A DNA stretch of 29,015 bases, from positions 1 through 29,015 of the forward strand of contig CAZFXZ010000008.1 of the NCBI GenBank assembly GCA_964523165.1, in the 5' to 3' direction. The notes below the pieces were generated by a model that did no database searches, was not told the DNA's origin, and worked only from the letters and a program-made list of their open reading frames with translations. This document shows, piece by piece, positions 23,307-29,015 of this stretch. Origin of the DNA: CAZFXZ01 sp964523165 (GTDB taxonomy: Bacteria; Patescibacteriota; Patescibacteriia; JACRDY01). The stretch's first letter is position 1; each line of letters begins with the position of its first letter. The translations under genes and the position numbers were made by a program.

Positions 23307-23335
23307 TTGCCAAAATCAGCTTAATCATATATAGT
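23307..23335 (+). promoter_or_regulatory. Promoter of the bL32-nusB-rnc cluster
   Basis: TTGCCA (23307-23312), 17 bp, TATAGT (23330-23335). A leader of about 25 nt, AT-rich and without a Shine-Dalgarno, precedes the ATG at 23367. It begins directly after the gyrA stop. Confidence 0.7.
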
Positions 23336-23366
23336 AGGCGGCAGTTAAATTTATTTTAATTATTTT

Positions 23367-23561
23367 ATGCCAGTACCAGCCAAACATCGCGCCAAGAGCA
23401 AAACTCGTTCGGGGCGCGCCCACAAAGGTTACGACGCTAGCAATTTGAGTGCCCTAGTCGCCCATCGTTACAAAAAAGGCGCGGCCATCCTCAAAGACCA
23501 AGAAATGGCCAAAATCAAAAAGCAAGCCAAAAAGAAATCCGCTCATAAAAAAGGTGAGTAA
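23367..23561 (+). CDS. rpmF: Ribosomal protein bL32-like
   Basis: A basic 64-residue protein. The start MPVPAKHRAKSKTRSGRAH fits the conserved N-terminus of bL32 (M-x-VP-K-x-R-x-SKS-R-x-x-RR-x-H), and the gene stands next to nusB and rnc, a common bL32 neighbourhood. The second half (LVAHRYKKGAAI then Lys-rich) lacks the four cysteines of the zinc-ribbon form, so it would be a cysteine-free type. The match beyond the first 20 residues is weak, so another small basic ribosomal protein is possible. Its own promoter lies in the spacer after gyrA. Confidence 0.65.
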   Translation: MPVPAKHRAKSKTRSGRAHKGYDASNLSALVAHRYKKGAAILKDQEMAKIKKQAKKKSAHKKGE

Positions 23562-23573
23562 TTTACTCCCCCT

Positions 23574-24068
23574 ATGTCCAATCGTCACTTGGGTCGAACT
23601 GTTGCCATGCAAACCCTCTATCAGTGGGATTTTAACGGTAGCCAAGATGACATCGATAAGATTTTGGATTTCAACCTAGCCGAATTTGCGCCGGGCATGA
23701 CCGATGTTGAATTTACTCAGGGTTTAGTCGCCGGCGTCATCAAAAATCAACCAGCCATCGATAAGCTGATCGTCAAATACGCGCCCGAGTGGCCGTTAGA
23801 AAAAATCACCATCATCGATCGCAATATTTTGCGCTTGGGTATTTATGAATTAAAATTTGATTCGACTATCCCGGCCAAAGTGGCGATCAACGAAGCCATT
23901 GAAATTGCCAAAGCTTTTGGCAGTGAATCGTCGGGTAAATTTGTCAACGGCGTACTAGGGTCGATATACAAAGACATGGGTCAAAAAGTCACCGAAGCTG
24001 ATTTGTTGTCCGAACAAAAGAAAAAGTTAGAAGTCAAAGAAATAGTTGAAGAAACAGAAGAAGAATAA
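23574..24068 (+). CDS. nusB: Transcription antitermination factor NusB
   Basis: All-helical RNA-binding protein of 164 residues that with NusE (S10) and other Nus factors suppresses termination in rRNA operons. Typical features are the N-terminal RNHLGR-like start (SNRHLGRTVAMQTLYQWDF), the middle segment APEWPLEKITIIDRNILRLGIYEL and the late motif PAKVAINEAIEIAKAFGSESSGKFVNGVLGSI, all classic NusB. An acidic C-terminal tail (VKEIVEETEEE) extends beyond the family core. It starts 12 bp after the bL32-like gene. A 146-bp palindromic element begins 7 bp after its stop and separates it from rnc. Confidence 0.96.
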   Translation: MSNRHLGRTVAMQTLYQWDFNGSQDDIDKILDFNLAEFAPGMTDVEFTQGLVAGVIKNQPAIDKLIVKYAPEWPLEKITIIDRNILRLGIYELKFDSTIPAKVAINEAIEIAKAFGSESSGKFVNGVLGSIYKDMGQKVTEADLLSEQKKKLEVKEIVEETEEE

Positions 24069-24075
24069 TCACAAC

Positions 24076-24221
24076 GTCATCTCGACCGTAACGATCCGCC
24101 ATTTGGCGGAGAGTGAAGTGGAGAGATCTGTTCTGTTGACAAGAATACTTTATTAAAAACATAACGGATCTCTCGACTCTCCCTCGTCCGCTCTAGCGGA
24201 CTCGGGATCGCTCGAGATGAC
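24076..24221. repeat. Composite palindromic repeat element, copy B (146 bp), upstream of rnc
   Basis: Ends GTCATCTCGA and TCGAGATGAC are perfect inverted repeats. Inside, GAGAGATCTGTT pairs with AACGGATCTCTC (11 of 12), and two side hairpins are formed by CCGCCATTTGGCGG and TCCGCTCTAGCGGA. The element fills nearly all of the nusB-rnc spacer and ends 3 nt before the rnc start codon. It shares its layout with copy A at 14907-15023 although the internal sequence differs. Confidence 0.85.
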
Positions 24222-24224
24222 ACT

Positions 24225-24926
24225 ATGCCACTTAACATGAAAGACTTAAAACAATTAGCCAAAAACCTCGACGTCGAGTTTGCTAGTCTCGACATCCTCA
24301 AACAAGCCGTCGTCCATCGGTCGTATTTGAATGAAAATCCGAGTTTTGAATTACAACACAACGAACGATTGGAATTTTTGGGCGATGCCGTTTTGGAATT
24401 GGTCGTGACTGACTTTTTATACCGCAGCTACGACAATCCCGAAGGTGAGCTGACCAACTGGCGCGCTTCACTAGTCAATGCCAAAATGCTGGCCAGTATC
24501 GCCAAGGAATTAGATGTCGAATCTTATCTTTATTTATCGCGCGGTGAGGCCAAAGATAGCAACTCCAAAGCTCGCGACTATATTTTAGCTAACGCTTTTG
24601 AAGCCGTGATCGGAGCTATCTATATTGATCAAGGTTATGAAGCGGCCAGTAATTTCATCCATCATTTTGTCTTGCCCAAATTACCGGACATTTTGGCCAG
24701 CCAGTCGTATCGCGATCCCAAAAGTAAATTCCAAGAAAAAGCTCAGGAAGAATTGTCGATCACGCCACATTATGAAGTCTTGAACGAAACCGGTCCGGAC
24801 CACAAAAAGCAATTTGTCGTTGGACTATTTATTGATAAAGAATTAATCGCCAAAGGTGAAGGTAGCTCCAAACAAGAAGCTCAAGAACAAGCGGCCGAAG
24901 CCGGTTTGGTGGCTAAGGGCTGGTAA
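24225..24926 (+). CDS. rnc: Ribonuclease III
   Basis: Double-strand-specific endoribonuclease (233 residues) that processes rRNA precursors and structured mRNAs as a homodimer. The RNase III domain has the signature NERLEFLGDAVLEL (46-59) with metal ligands E50 and D54, and the second pair in ILANAFEAVIGA with E125. The residue equivalent to E. coli Asp114 is Asn122. A dsRNA-binding domain occupies about 160-230 (DPKSKFQEKAQEE, then GEGSSKQEAQEQAAEAGL). An ATG at 24237 is an alternative start; 24225 gives the longer N-terminus. The 146-bp palindrome directly upstream would present a long duplex in the mRNA, a possible target for autoregulation. tRNA-Arg follows 13 bp after the stop. Confidence 0.96.
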   Translation: MPLNMKDLKQLAKNLDVEFASLDILKQAVVHRSYLNENPSFELQHNERLEFLGDAVLELVVTDFLYRSYDNPEGELTNWRASLVNAKMLASIAKELDVESYLYLSRGEAKDSNSKARDYILANAFEAVIGAIYIDQGYEAASNFIHHFVLPKLPDILASQSYRDPKSKFQEKAQEELSITPHYEVLNETGPDHKKQFVVGLFIDKELIAKGEGSSKQEAQEQAAEAGLVAKGW

Positions 24927-24939
24927 TTTAAAAATTCAT

Positions 24940-25012
24940 GCGGCCGTAGCTCAATGGATAGAGTACTTGGCTTCGGACCAAGGGGTTAGGGGTTCGAATC
25001 CTCTCGGCCGCG
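24940..25012 (+). tRNA. tRNA-Arg (anticodon TCG)
   Basis: Acceptor GCGGCCG pairs with CGGCCGC; D-arm TAGCTCAATGGATAGAGTA; anticodon arm CTTGG-CTTCGGA-CCAAG gives TCG; T-arm GGGG-TTCGAAT-CCTCT. Discriminator is G and CCA is not encoded, so CCA must be added by a nucleotidyltransferase, in contrast to the Glu and Lys tRNAs here. Confidence 0.96.
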
Positions 25013-25022
25013 AATTAAAAAT

Positions 25023-25102
25023 AGAATACAGAAGCCAGAATTCAGAATACAGCCCCACAATAACTACCCTGCTGAATTCTGTATTCTGACTTCTGACCGC
25101 TG
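25023..25102. repeat. Inverted heptanucleotide repeat between tRNA-Arg and tRNA-Lys
   Basis: The left arm is a run of 7-mers agaatac, agaagcc, agaattc, agaatac (25023-25050). The right arm is the mirrored series aattctg, tattctg, acttctg, accgctg (25075-25102). The arms 25029-25052 and 25072-25095 are complementary at 21 of 24 positions, with a 19-nt loop. There is no T-run. The style recalls short tandemly repeated repetitive sequences known from other bacteria. Confidence 0.85.
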
Positions 25103-25107
25103 ATTAC

Positions 25108-25182
25108 GGGTCGTTAGCTCAATGGTAGAGCAGTAGCCTCTTAAGCTATTGGTTAGAGGTTCGAGTCCTCTACGACCCACCA
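25108..25182 (+). tRNA. tRNA-Lys (anticodon CTT)
   Basis: Acceptor GGGTCGT pairs with ACGACCC; D-arm TAGCTCAATGGTAGAGC; anticodon arm GTAGC-CTCTTAA-GCTAT gives CTT (one G-T pair at the stem top); T-arm AGAGG-TTCGAGT-CCTCT. Discriminator A followed by an encoded CCA (25180-25182). Confidence 0.96.
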
Positions 25183-25189
25183 AAGGAAA

Positions 25190-25214
25190 AACGTCGCAAT
25201 AAGCGGTGTTTTTT
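25190..25214 (+). terminator. Terminator after tRNA-Lys
   Basis: AACGTCGC (25190-25197) pairs with GCGGTGTT (25203-25210), 8 bp including two G-T pairs, 5-nt loop, then six T. The T-run merges into the promoter of the next gene. Confidence 0.85.
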
Positions 25215-25231
25215 ATTTCTTAAAAAAGGAC

Positions 25232-25237
25232 TATAAT
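25232..25237 (+). promoter_or_regulatory. -10 box of the 402-residue membrane protein gene (leaderless type)
   Basis: A perfect TATAAT 11 nt before the ATG at 25249. The -35 position falls in the T-run of the preceding terminator and is not conserved. A leader of about 4 nt is predicted. Confidence 0.6.
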
Positions 25238-25248
25238 AAAGCCAACTT

Positions 25249-26457
25249 ATGACCATCTTTGAACGCCTGACCCGCCCACCAGTCAAATCCCCCGTTGGCT
25301 CTTATCGACTGGAAGTGGTGTCTTTGCCCGAGGAATTGGATTGGCCCAAATACTTGCCAACCGAGATAAATTATATCATCGCCAACCATCCCAGCTATGG
25401 ACCAAAAATCCGAGCTATTTTGTCGCAAGGCAAAGCTTTGGGCGTCCGGACAGTTTTGCGGACGCCGGAAAATATCCTCAAAGCCATCCACACCATCAGC
25501 GTTTACAGCCAACACAACTATATCATCACCTGGTTGCCAAAATTATTATCCGACAAACATTTTCCGGTTTTTACGGCCAATGATCGTCAAGTTGCCACCG
25601 CCCATAGTCAAGACCTAGATCGGGCCATTGAAACAATTTTAAAAGATCGCCTACATTTCAAACGTATCGTCTTGATTGACGAAGAAAATATCGGCATCAG
25701 TTCACCAGAAAAACAGTTCGTTACAGAATTATCAGAATTAATTTATCCCTTAGCCGTTGATTACTCGGTGTTTCGCGTCATCGCCGACAATGCTCGCGAA
25801 CGCACTCATATCGCCCAAGCCATCATCAAGGCCTTGTTGTTTGTCGGTCCGATCGCCCACGTCTTAGAACATTACGCTCGCGGTTGGGGCAAGCTTTTTG
25901 CCGCCTCGACTGATGACTTGATCGGCGAAACGGCCGAGCTCATGGCCTTACGCGGTTCGGGTTTTAGTTGGCGACAATTGGCCAAACGTGGCCGGATTTT
26001 GGTGCCGGTTTTTGCCTTAGCGACTTGGGGCGCTTTTTCCGTCGAAAACTTCATTCAGCAAGATCGTCTGATCATGGCCGGAGCTGTTTTTGGACTTTCG
26101 GCCGTGGCCTTATCATTGACCACCGCCATTCAGTCAATTTTTATGTATCGTCACAATCTGAATACGTTAATAAAAGAAAAAAAAGTCGCTCGCAAAAAAT
26201 CTTGGCCTATCACCAAACTAGCCTTGATCCAAGACTTCACCAACCCGGCCAGATTGGGATTATTGCTCGGTACCGGATTAGCGCCAATCATGGGTATCAT
26301 TGGGGCCTTGACCGGGGTCATGCACAATGGTTGGATATTGGCGGCTATCGGCTCAACTGAATCCATTGTGGCCGGTCTGACCGTCTTTTTTGCCGACTAT
26401 ATCAACGAATGGCGCTTTCATCGACGTTTGACGCGACTCATCCCGGTCAAGAAATAA
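25249..26457 (+). CDS. Uncharacterised membrane protein with large cytoplasmic N-terminal domain
   Basis: A 402-residue protein with no signal peptide. The first 190 or so residues are hydrophilic and alpha/beta-like, with a strand-plus-acidic end around RIVLIDEENIGI and strand FRVIADNARERTH. The second part has about four or five hydrophobic segments: around 192-206, 242-260 (RILVPVFALATWGAFSV), 268-293, 330-352 and 365-392. I recognise no family. It is flanked by a tRNA gene and the ECF sigma gene but has its own leaderless promoter. A predicted cytoplasmic domain coupled to a helical bundle could be a sensor or an enzyme, but nothing in the sequence decides this. Confidence 0.75.
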   Translation: MTIFERLTRPPVKSPVGSYRLEVVSLPEELDWPKYLPTEINYIIANHPSYGPKIRAILSQGKALGVRTVLRTPENILKAIHTISVYSQHNYIITWLPKLLSDKHFPVFTANDRQVATAHSQDLDRAIETILKDRLHFKRIVLIDEENIGISSPEKQFVTELSELIYPLAVDYSVFRVIADNARERTHIAQAIIKALLFVGPIAHVLEHYARGWGKLFAASTDDLIGETAELMALRGSGFSWRQLAKRGRILVPVFALATWGAFSVENFIQQDRLIMAGAVFGLSAVALSLTTAIQSIFMYRHNLNTLIKEKKVARKKSWPITKLALIQDFTNPARLGLLLGTGLAPIMGIIGALTGVMHNGWILAAIGSTESIVAGLTVFFADYINEWRFHRRLTRLIPVKK

Positions 26458-26490
26458 AAAGTCGGCCCGACGCGTATTAGATTATACCCT

Positions 26491-27075
26491 ATGGATTTTC
26501 GTGCCGATTGCGCCGACAAAACCGATGAGCAAATCGTGCCGTTAGTTTTTGACAACGCTCATTATTTTGGTTGCCTGATGGAGCGTTATGAAAATAAACT
26601 ACGACGCTATGTCATGCGCATTTCCAATGTCGACGCCGAGCAAGCTCAAGATATTTTGCAAGAAGTTTTTTTGAAAGCTTATCGCAATTTGCGCGGCTTT
26701 GATACAGCCTTAAAATTTTCATCTTGGATATATCGCATCGCCCACAATCAAGCTATCAGCGCTCATCGTCGCAGCCAAGCTCGCCCGCAAACTATTTCTC
26801 TGGAAGTTGATGACAATTTTTTGGAAAACATCGCCAGTGATTTTGACACGGCCAGACAAGCTGATTTAAAAATTTTACGCCAAAATATTACATTTATTTT
26901 AGATAAACTGCCAGCCAAATATCGCGACGTCCTGATCTTGAAATATTTTGAACAAAAAGATTATCATGAAATGTCAGATATTTTACAAAAACCAATTGGC
27001 ACGGTTGGCACTTTATTAAATAGAGCCAAAAAACAATTTGCTCAAGAATTAACTAATTGCTCCCTGGACCTATGA
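26491..27075 (+). CDS. RNA polymerase ECF-type sigma factor
   Basis: An alternative sigma factor of 194 residues with the two domains of the ECF group. Region 2 (about 31-95) shows ERYENKLRRYVMRIS, QDILQEVFLKAYRNL and the -10-recognising SSWIYRIAHNQAIS. Region 4 (about 134-184) shows LDKLPAKYRDVLILKYFEQ and the helix-turn-helix EMSDILQKPIGTVGTLLNRA. Regions 1 and 3 are absent. The ATG at 26491 follows an AT-rich TATTAGATTAT and a small GTCGG-C-CCGAC palindrome at 26461-26471 that could be an autoregulatory site. Its stop overlaps the start of the next gene (ATGA), the usual arrangement of an ECF sigma factor and its anti-sigma factor. Confidence 0.94.
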   Translation: MDFRADCADKTDEQIVPLVFDNAHYFGCLMERYENKLRRYVMRISNVDAEQAQDILQEVFLKAYRNLRGFDTALKFSSWIYRIAHNQAISAHRRSQARPQTISLEVDDNFLENIASDFDTARQADLKILRQNITFILDKLPAKYRDVLILKYFEQKDYHEMSDILQKPIGTVGTLLNRAKKQFAQELTNCSLDL

Positions 27076-27815
27076 ACGACAACATTACTGACAAAGTTTT
27101 ACAACAAATTACCGATCAGCAAGTCAAGCCCAAACCGCGCTGGGAATTTTTGTTGAAGAAATCTTTGCTCTGGACACTCTTTGGTCTAGCGATTGTCATT
27201 GGCAGCCTGGCTGTCGGCTTGATGATTTTTGCCAGTCACAATAACGCTTTATATGATTTTTTACAAAATAGTGGGCAAATCAGCGCTTTTATCAGCAGTG
27301 CACCTTATTTATGGCTAATATTATTAGTGATTTTTACAGCCGTAGCTTATTATAATTTCCGTCATACTGACAGTGGATACCGCTATAATGGTTATTGGAT
27401 CATTGGTTTGAGCGTGGTTGGCAGTTTGATCGGCGGCAGTATGATTTATGGTGTTGGTTTGGCCGAAACAGTTGAAGGCACGCTCTATGATCACTTCAGA
27501 CCTTATCAAAATTTTGAAAATTTTCGCCACCAAAAATTACTGCGCCCCGACGACGGTCAATTGATTGGCGTGTTTGTCGATCATCAAGATTTGATTGTCC
27601 GCATCCTCGATCCACAAAGACAAATTTGGGAAGTGACAACTGGCATTGGCATCGCACCAGCCTGGTGGGAGGCCCTACCACCGCAAGCTCATCCGCGAGT
27701 CATAGTTTTTGGTCAAGTGACCGGGCCCGGCAAATTTCAAGCCGATATTATTAAACCTCTCATGCCCTTAAAAATAAACGAAAGAAAAATTTTGCCGATG
27801 CGTATAGAGAGATGA
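27072..27815 (+). CDS. Membrane protein coupled to the ECF sigma factor, candidate anti-sigma factor
   Basis: A 247-residue protein whose ATG overlaps the sigma gene stop. A short cytoplasmic N-terminus (residues 1-31, basic, with no ZAS cysteines) is followed by three membrane segments at about 33-54, 78-94 and 109-130, and then a C-terminal domain of about 110 residues rich in aromatic residues and His (DHFRPYQNFENFRHQK and DLIVRILDPQRQIWEV). This layout is unlike the classical single-helix RsiW/RseA type, so the anti-sigma role rests on gene position and topology, not on a recognised domain. An in-frame upstream ATG at 27057 lies inside the sigma gene and is less likely. The C-terminal domain could sense envelope state or a ligand. 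Confidence 0.72.
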   Translation: MNDNITDKVLQQITDQQVKPKPRWEFLLKKSLLWTLFGLAIVIGSLAVGLMIFASHNNALYDFLQNSGQISAFISSAPYLWLILLVIFTAVAYYNFRHTDSGYRYNGYWIIGLSVVGSLIGGSMIYGVGLAETVEGTLYDHFRPYQNFENFRHQKLLRPDDGQLIGVFVDHQDLIVRILDPQRQIWEVTTGIGIAPAWWEALPPQAHPRVIVFGQVTGPGKFQADIIKPLMPLKINERKILPMRIER

Positions 27816-27858
27816 GGAGAAAAAATAAGGCGCCAATATTTTTCTCAACTCTCTTACT

Positions 27859-27864
27859 CATAAT
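27859..27864 (+). promoter_or_regulatory. Possible -10 box of the secreted repeat protein gene (leaderless type)
   Basis: CATAAT lies 10 nt before the ATG at 27875, the same spacing as at other leaderless genes in the window. No -35 match is visible; an ECF-type promoter could also be hidden here. Confidence 0.35.
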
Positions 27865-27874
27865 CTTTATATTA

Positions 27875-28453
27875 ATGTCACTAAAACGTAATTTATTAAT
27901 TGCCGCCCTGGGTTTGTTGATTACCACCGCCGGCGTGGCGGGTATAGCCAGTGCGGCTGAAAATAACATCGCGGGCAAAAAACAACTTGTCCCCAATTCA
28001 GCTCAACATCAAGCCGTACAAGCAGCTATAGAAGCCGGTGATTATCAAGCTTGGCAAACGGCTGTCGGTGACGCACCGATCGGCCAAAAAATCACAGCTG
28101 ATAACTTCTCACGTTTTGTCGAAGCTCATCAGTTAATGTCTCAGGCTAGAGCCATCTTTGATGAACTTGGCATTGATCGACCAATGATGGGCGGTCACCA
28201 CAATGGTCAAGGTCGCGGCCCAGAAATTAATGCCGCTATCCAAACCGCCTTAGACAATAATGACTATAGCGCTTGGCTAGAAGCGGTCGGCGACTCACCA
28301 ATCACCGAAAAAATTAATGCTGATAACTTTGCAACTTTTGTTCAAGCTCATCAGTTGATGAAGGCTGGTGATCACGAAGGCGCCAAAGCTATCATGGACC
28401 AGCTGGGCTTAACCCCGCCAGTCGGCCCAGGGCGTCCCCACTTCAACAAATAA
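27875..28453 (+). CDS. Secreted protein with two internal repeats, third gene of the sigma module
   Basis: A 192-residue protein with a clear signal peptide (MSLKRNLLIAALGLLITTAG, cleavage near IASA-AEN). The mature part holds two homologous repeats, about 45-100 and 117-179, each with the pattern AIxxxDYxAWxxAVGDxPIxxKIxADNFxxFVxAHQLM and ending in DELGI or DQLGL. Between them lies a GGHHNGQGRG linker that may bind metal. No family name is recognised, though repeats of this kind are familiar from Patescibacterial secreted proteins. An alternative ATG at 27812 overlaps the previous stop and would add a second hydrophobic segment; I prefer 27875 because it gives a standard signal peptide. A strong terminator follows. 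Confidence 0.78.
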   Translation: MSLKRNLLIAALGLLITTAGVAGIASAAENNIAGKKQLVPNSAQHQAVQAAIEAGDYQAWQTAVGDAPIGQKITADNFSRFVEAHQLMSQARAIFDELGIDRPMMGGHHNGQGRGPEINAAIQTALDNNDYSAWLEAVGDSPITEKINADNFATFVQAHQLMKAGDHEGAKAIMDQLGLTPPVGPGRPHFNK

Positions 28454-28485
28454 TCAACACACTCCCGACGCGAATATAACATCGC

Positions 28486-28513
28486 AAAACACTCTGTCTT
28501 GACAGGGTGTTTT
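28486..28513 (+). terminator. Terminator of the sigma module
   Basis: AAAACACTCTGTC (28486-28498) pairs with GACAGGGTGTTTT (28501-28513), 13 bp with one G-T pair and a 2-nt (TT) gap that must open to a larger loop. The T-run is part of the stem; A-rich flanks make it bidirectional. Confidence 0.85.
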
Positions 28514-28527
28514 GTCATAATAAAACC

Positions 28528-28556
28528 TTGCCAAATGGGCCTTTTTTGGCTAGACT
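28528..28556 (+). promoter_or_regulatory. Promoter of ileS (leaderless type)
   Basis: TTGCCA (28528-28533), 17 bp, TAGACT (28551-28556); the ATG follows 10 nt later at 28567. The spacer contains GCCAAA...TTTGGC, a 6-bp inverted repeat. Confidence 0.6.
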
Positions 28557-28566
28557 GATTAGTACT

Positions 28567-29015
28567 ATGACTCATTTGACTCATGCCCAAAAAGAAGAAG
28601 AAATTCTCAAATTTTGGCAAGAAAACGATATTTTCAACAAGTCGGTCAACAAAGACGCTCCGCAGGGCGAATACGTCTTTTATGATGGCCCGCCTTTTGC
28701 CACCGGCACGCCACATTACGGACATATTGTCGCTAGTTTGTTAAAAGACGCCGTGCCGCGTTATCAGACGATGCGTGGTTATAGCGTGCCGCGACGTTGG
28801 GGTTGGGATTGCCATGGTTTGCCGATTGAAAATATTGTCGAAAAAGAATTAGGCATTAAACATAAAAAAGATATCGAAAGCACAATTGGCGTGGCGTCAT
28901 TTAATGAACAATGCCGCAGTAAAGTCTTGACTTACGCTGATGAATGGAAAAAAGTCATCGATCGTTTGGGTCGCTGGGTGGATATGGATCATCCTTATCG
29001 GACGATGGACGTTGA
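28567..29015 (+). CDS. ileS: Isoleucyl-tRNA synthetase, 5' portion (3' end outside window)
   Basis: The first 149 residues of a class I aminoacyl-tRNA synthetase that charges tRNA-Ile. The N-terminus EEEILKFWQENDIF is followed by FYDGPPFATGTPHYGHIVAS, which contains the HIGH-type signature as HYGH, and by RRWGWDCHGLPIENIVEKELG. This GTPHYGH form and its context mark the type 2 (archaeal/eukaryotic-like) IleRS found in some bacteria, not the type 1 form with NGDIHIGHA. The gene starts directly after a leaderless-type promoter and continues past the end of the window, so the editing and anticodon-binding domains cannot be assessed. Confidence 0.96.
   Translation, partial: MTHLTHAQKEEEILKFWQENDIFNKSVNKDAPQGEYVFYDGPPFATGTPHYGHIVASLLKDAVPRYQTMRGYSVPRRWGWDCHGLPIENIVEKELGIKHKKDIESTIGVASFNEQCRSKVLTYADEWKKVIDRLGRWVDMDHPYRTMDV

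Noticed and set aside
26461..26471. GTCGGCCCGAC palindrome before the sigma gene as an intrinsic terminator
   Set aside because: The loop is a single base and there is no T-run; at most it could be an operator, which is mentioned with the sigma gene.
27812..27874. Longer start of the secreted repeat protein at 27812
   Set aside because: It overlaps the previous stop as ATGA, which is attractive, but it would put a second hydrophobic stretch before an already complete signal peptide. Kept as an alternative only.
1..29015. CRISPR arrays, transposase genes, prophage or toxin-antitoxin genes
   Set aside because: None were seen. No direct repeats with regular spacers and no recognisable transposase or integrase; the repeats present are palindromic elements without genes.

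Overview
The window looks like a metagenome-assembled scaffold from the Candidate Phyla Radiation (Patescibacteria). The evidence is indirect: a compact chromosome of housekeeping genes, many stop/start overlaps, a type IV pilus ATPase, a short bL32-like protein, an IleRS of the 'GTPHYGHI' type, several orphan membrane proteins, and four runs of exactly 100 N that are scaffold gaps. TGA is used as a stop at several well-supported gene ends, so this is not one of the lineages that read UGA as glycine. No marker here fixes the lineage more precisely.

Layout. 1-2835: 3' part of typA, then a two-gene ABC-2 exporter. 2832-3443: a DedA-family membrane protein on the minus strand. 3474-3912: no credible protein gene; instead a promoter, about 400 nt of strongly hairpin-forming sequence and an intrinsic terminator, i.e. 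a candidate large structured RNA of a family I do not recognise. 3953-4027: tRNA-Glu. 4225-5642: tsaD-tsaE. 5656-8765 (minus): pilB-type ATPase followed by two unknown genes and a small zinc-binding anti-sigma-like protein. 8823-11700 (minus): orphan multipass membrane protein and ftsH. 12028-16077: nrdA-nrdB behind a tandem NrdR operator. 16111-17876: a small basic protein and, divergently, a secreted surface-type protein. 17977-19173 (minus): ribosomal protein S1. 19484-23303: MBL-fold hydrolase, a membrane-anchored protein and gyrA. 23367-24926: bL32-like protein, nusB and rnc. 24940-25182: tRNA-Arg and tRNA-Lys. 25249-26457: orphan membrane protein. 26491-28453: ECF sigma factor, a coupled membrane protein and a secreted repeat protein. 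28567-end: 5' part of ileS.

How the genes work together. The ribonucleotide reductase locus is the best integrated unit: two NrdR-like palindromes centred 32 bp apart flank the -10 box, a leader with a terminator-like hairpin follows, and the NrdB has Phe where the radical Tyr should be, with ligand spacing matching the class Ic (Mn/Fe) enzyme of Chlamydia. The sigma factor, membrane protein and secreted repeat protein look like an envelope-signalling module. A separate orphan ZAS-type protein sits at the end of the pilB operon.

Two genome-wide habits show. First, many promoters have the -10 box only 9-12 nt from the start codon, often with an extended TGn, so leaderless mRNAs are predicted. 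Second, intergenic spaces hold palindromic elements: two copies of a 117-146 bp composite inverted repeat, one ending 3 nt before the rnc start codon, and an inverted heptanucleotide repeat between two tRNA genes. All coordinates and motif matches were read by eye; no database search or folding calculation was run.
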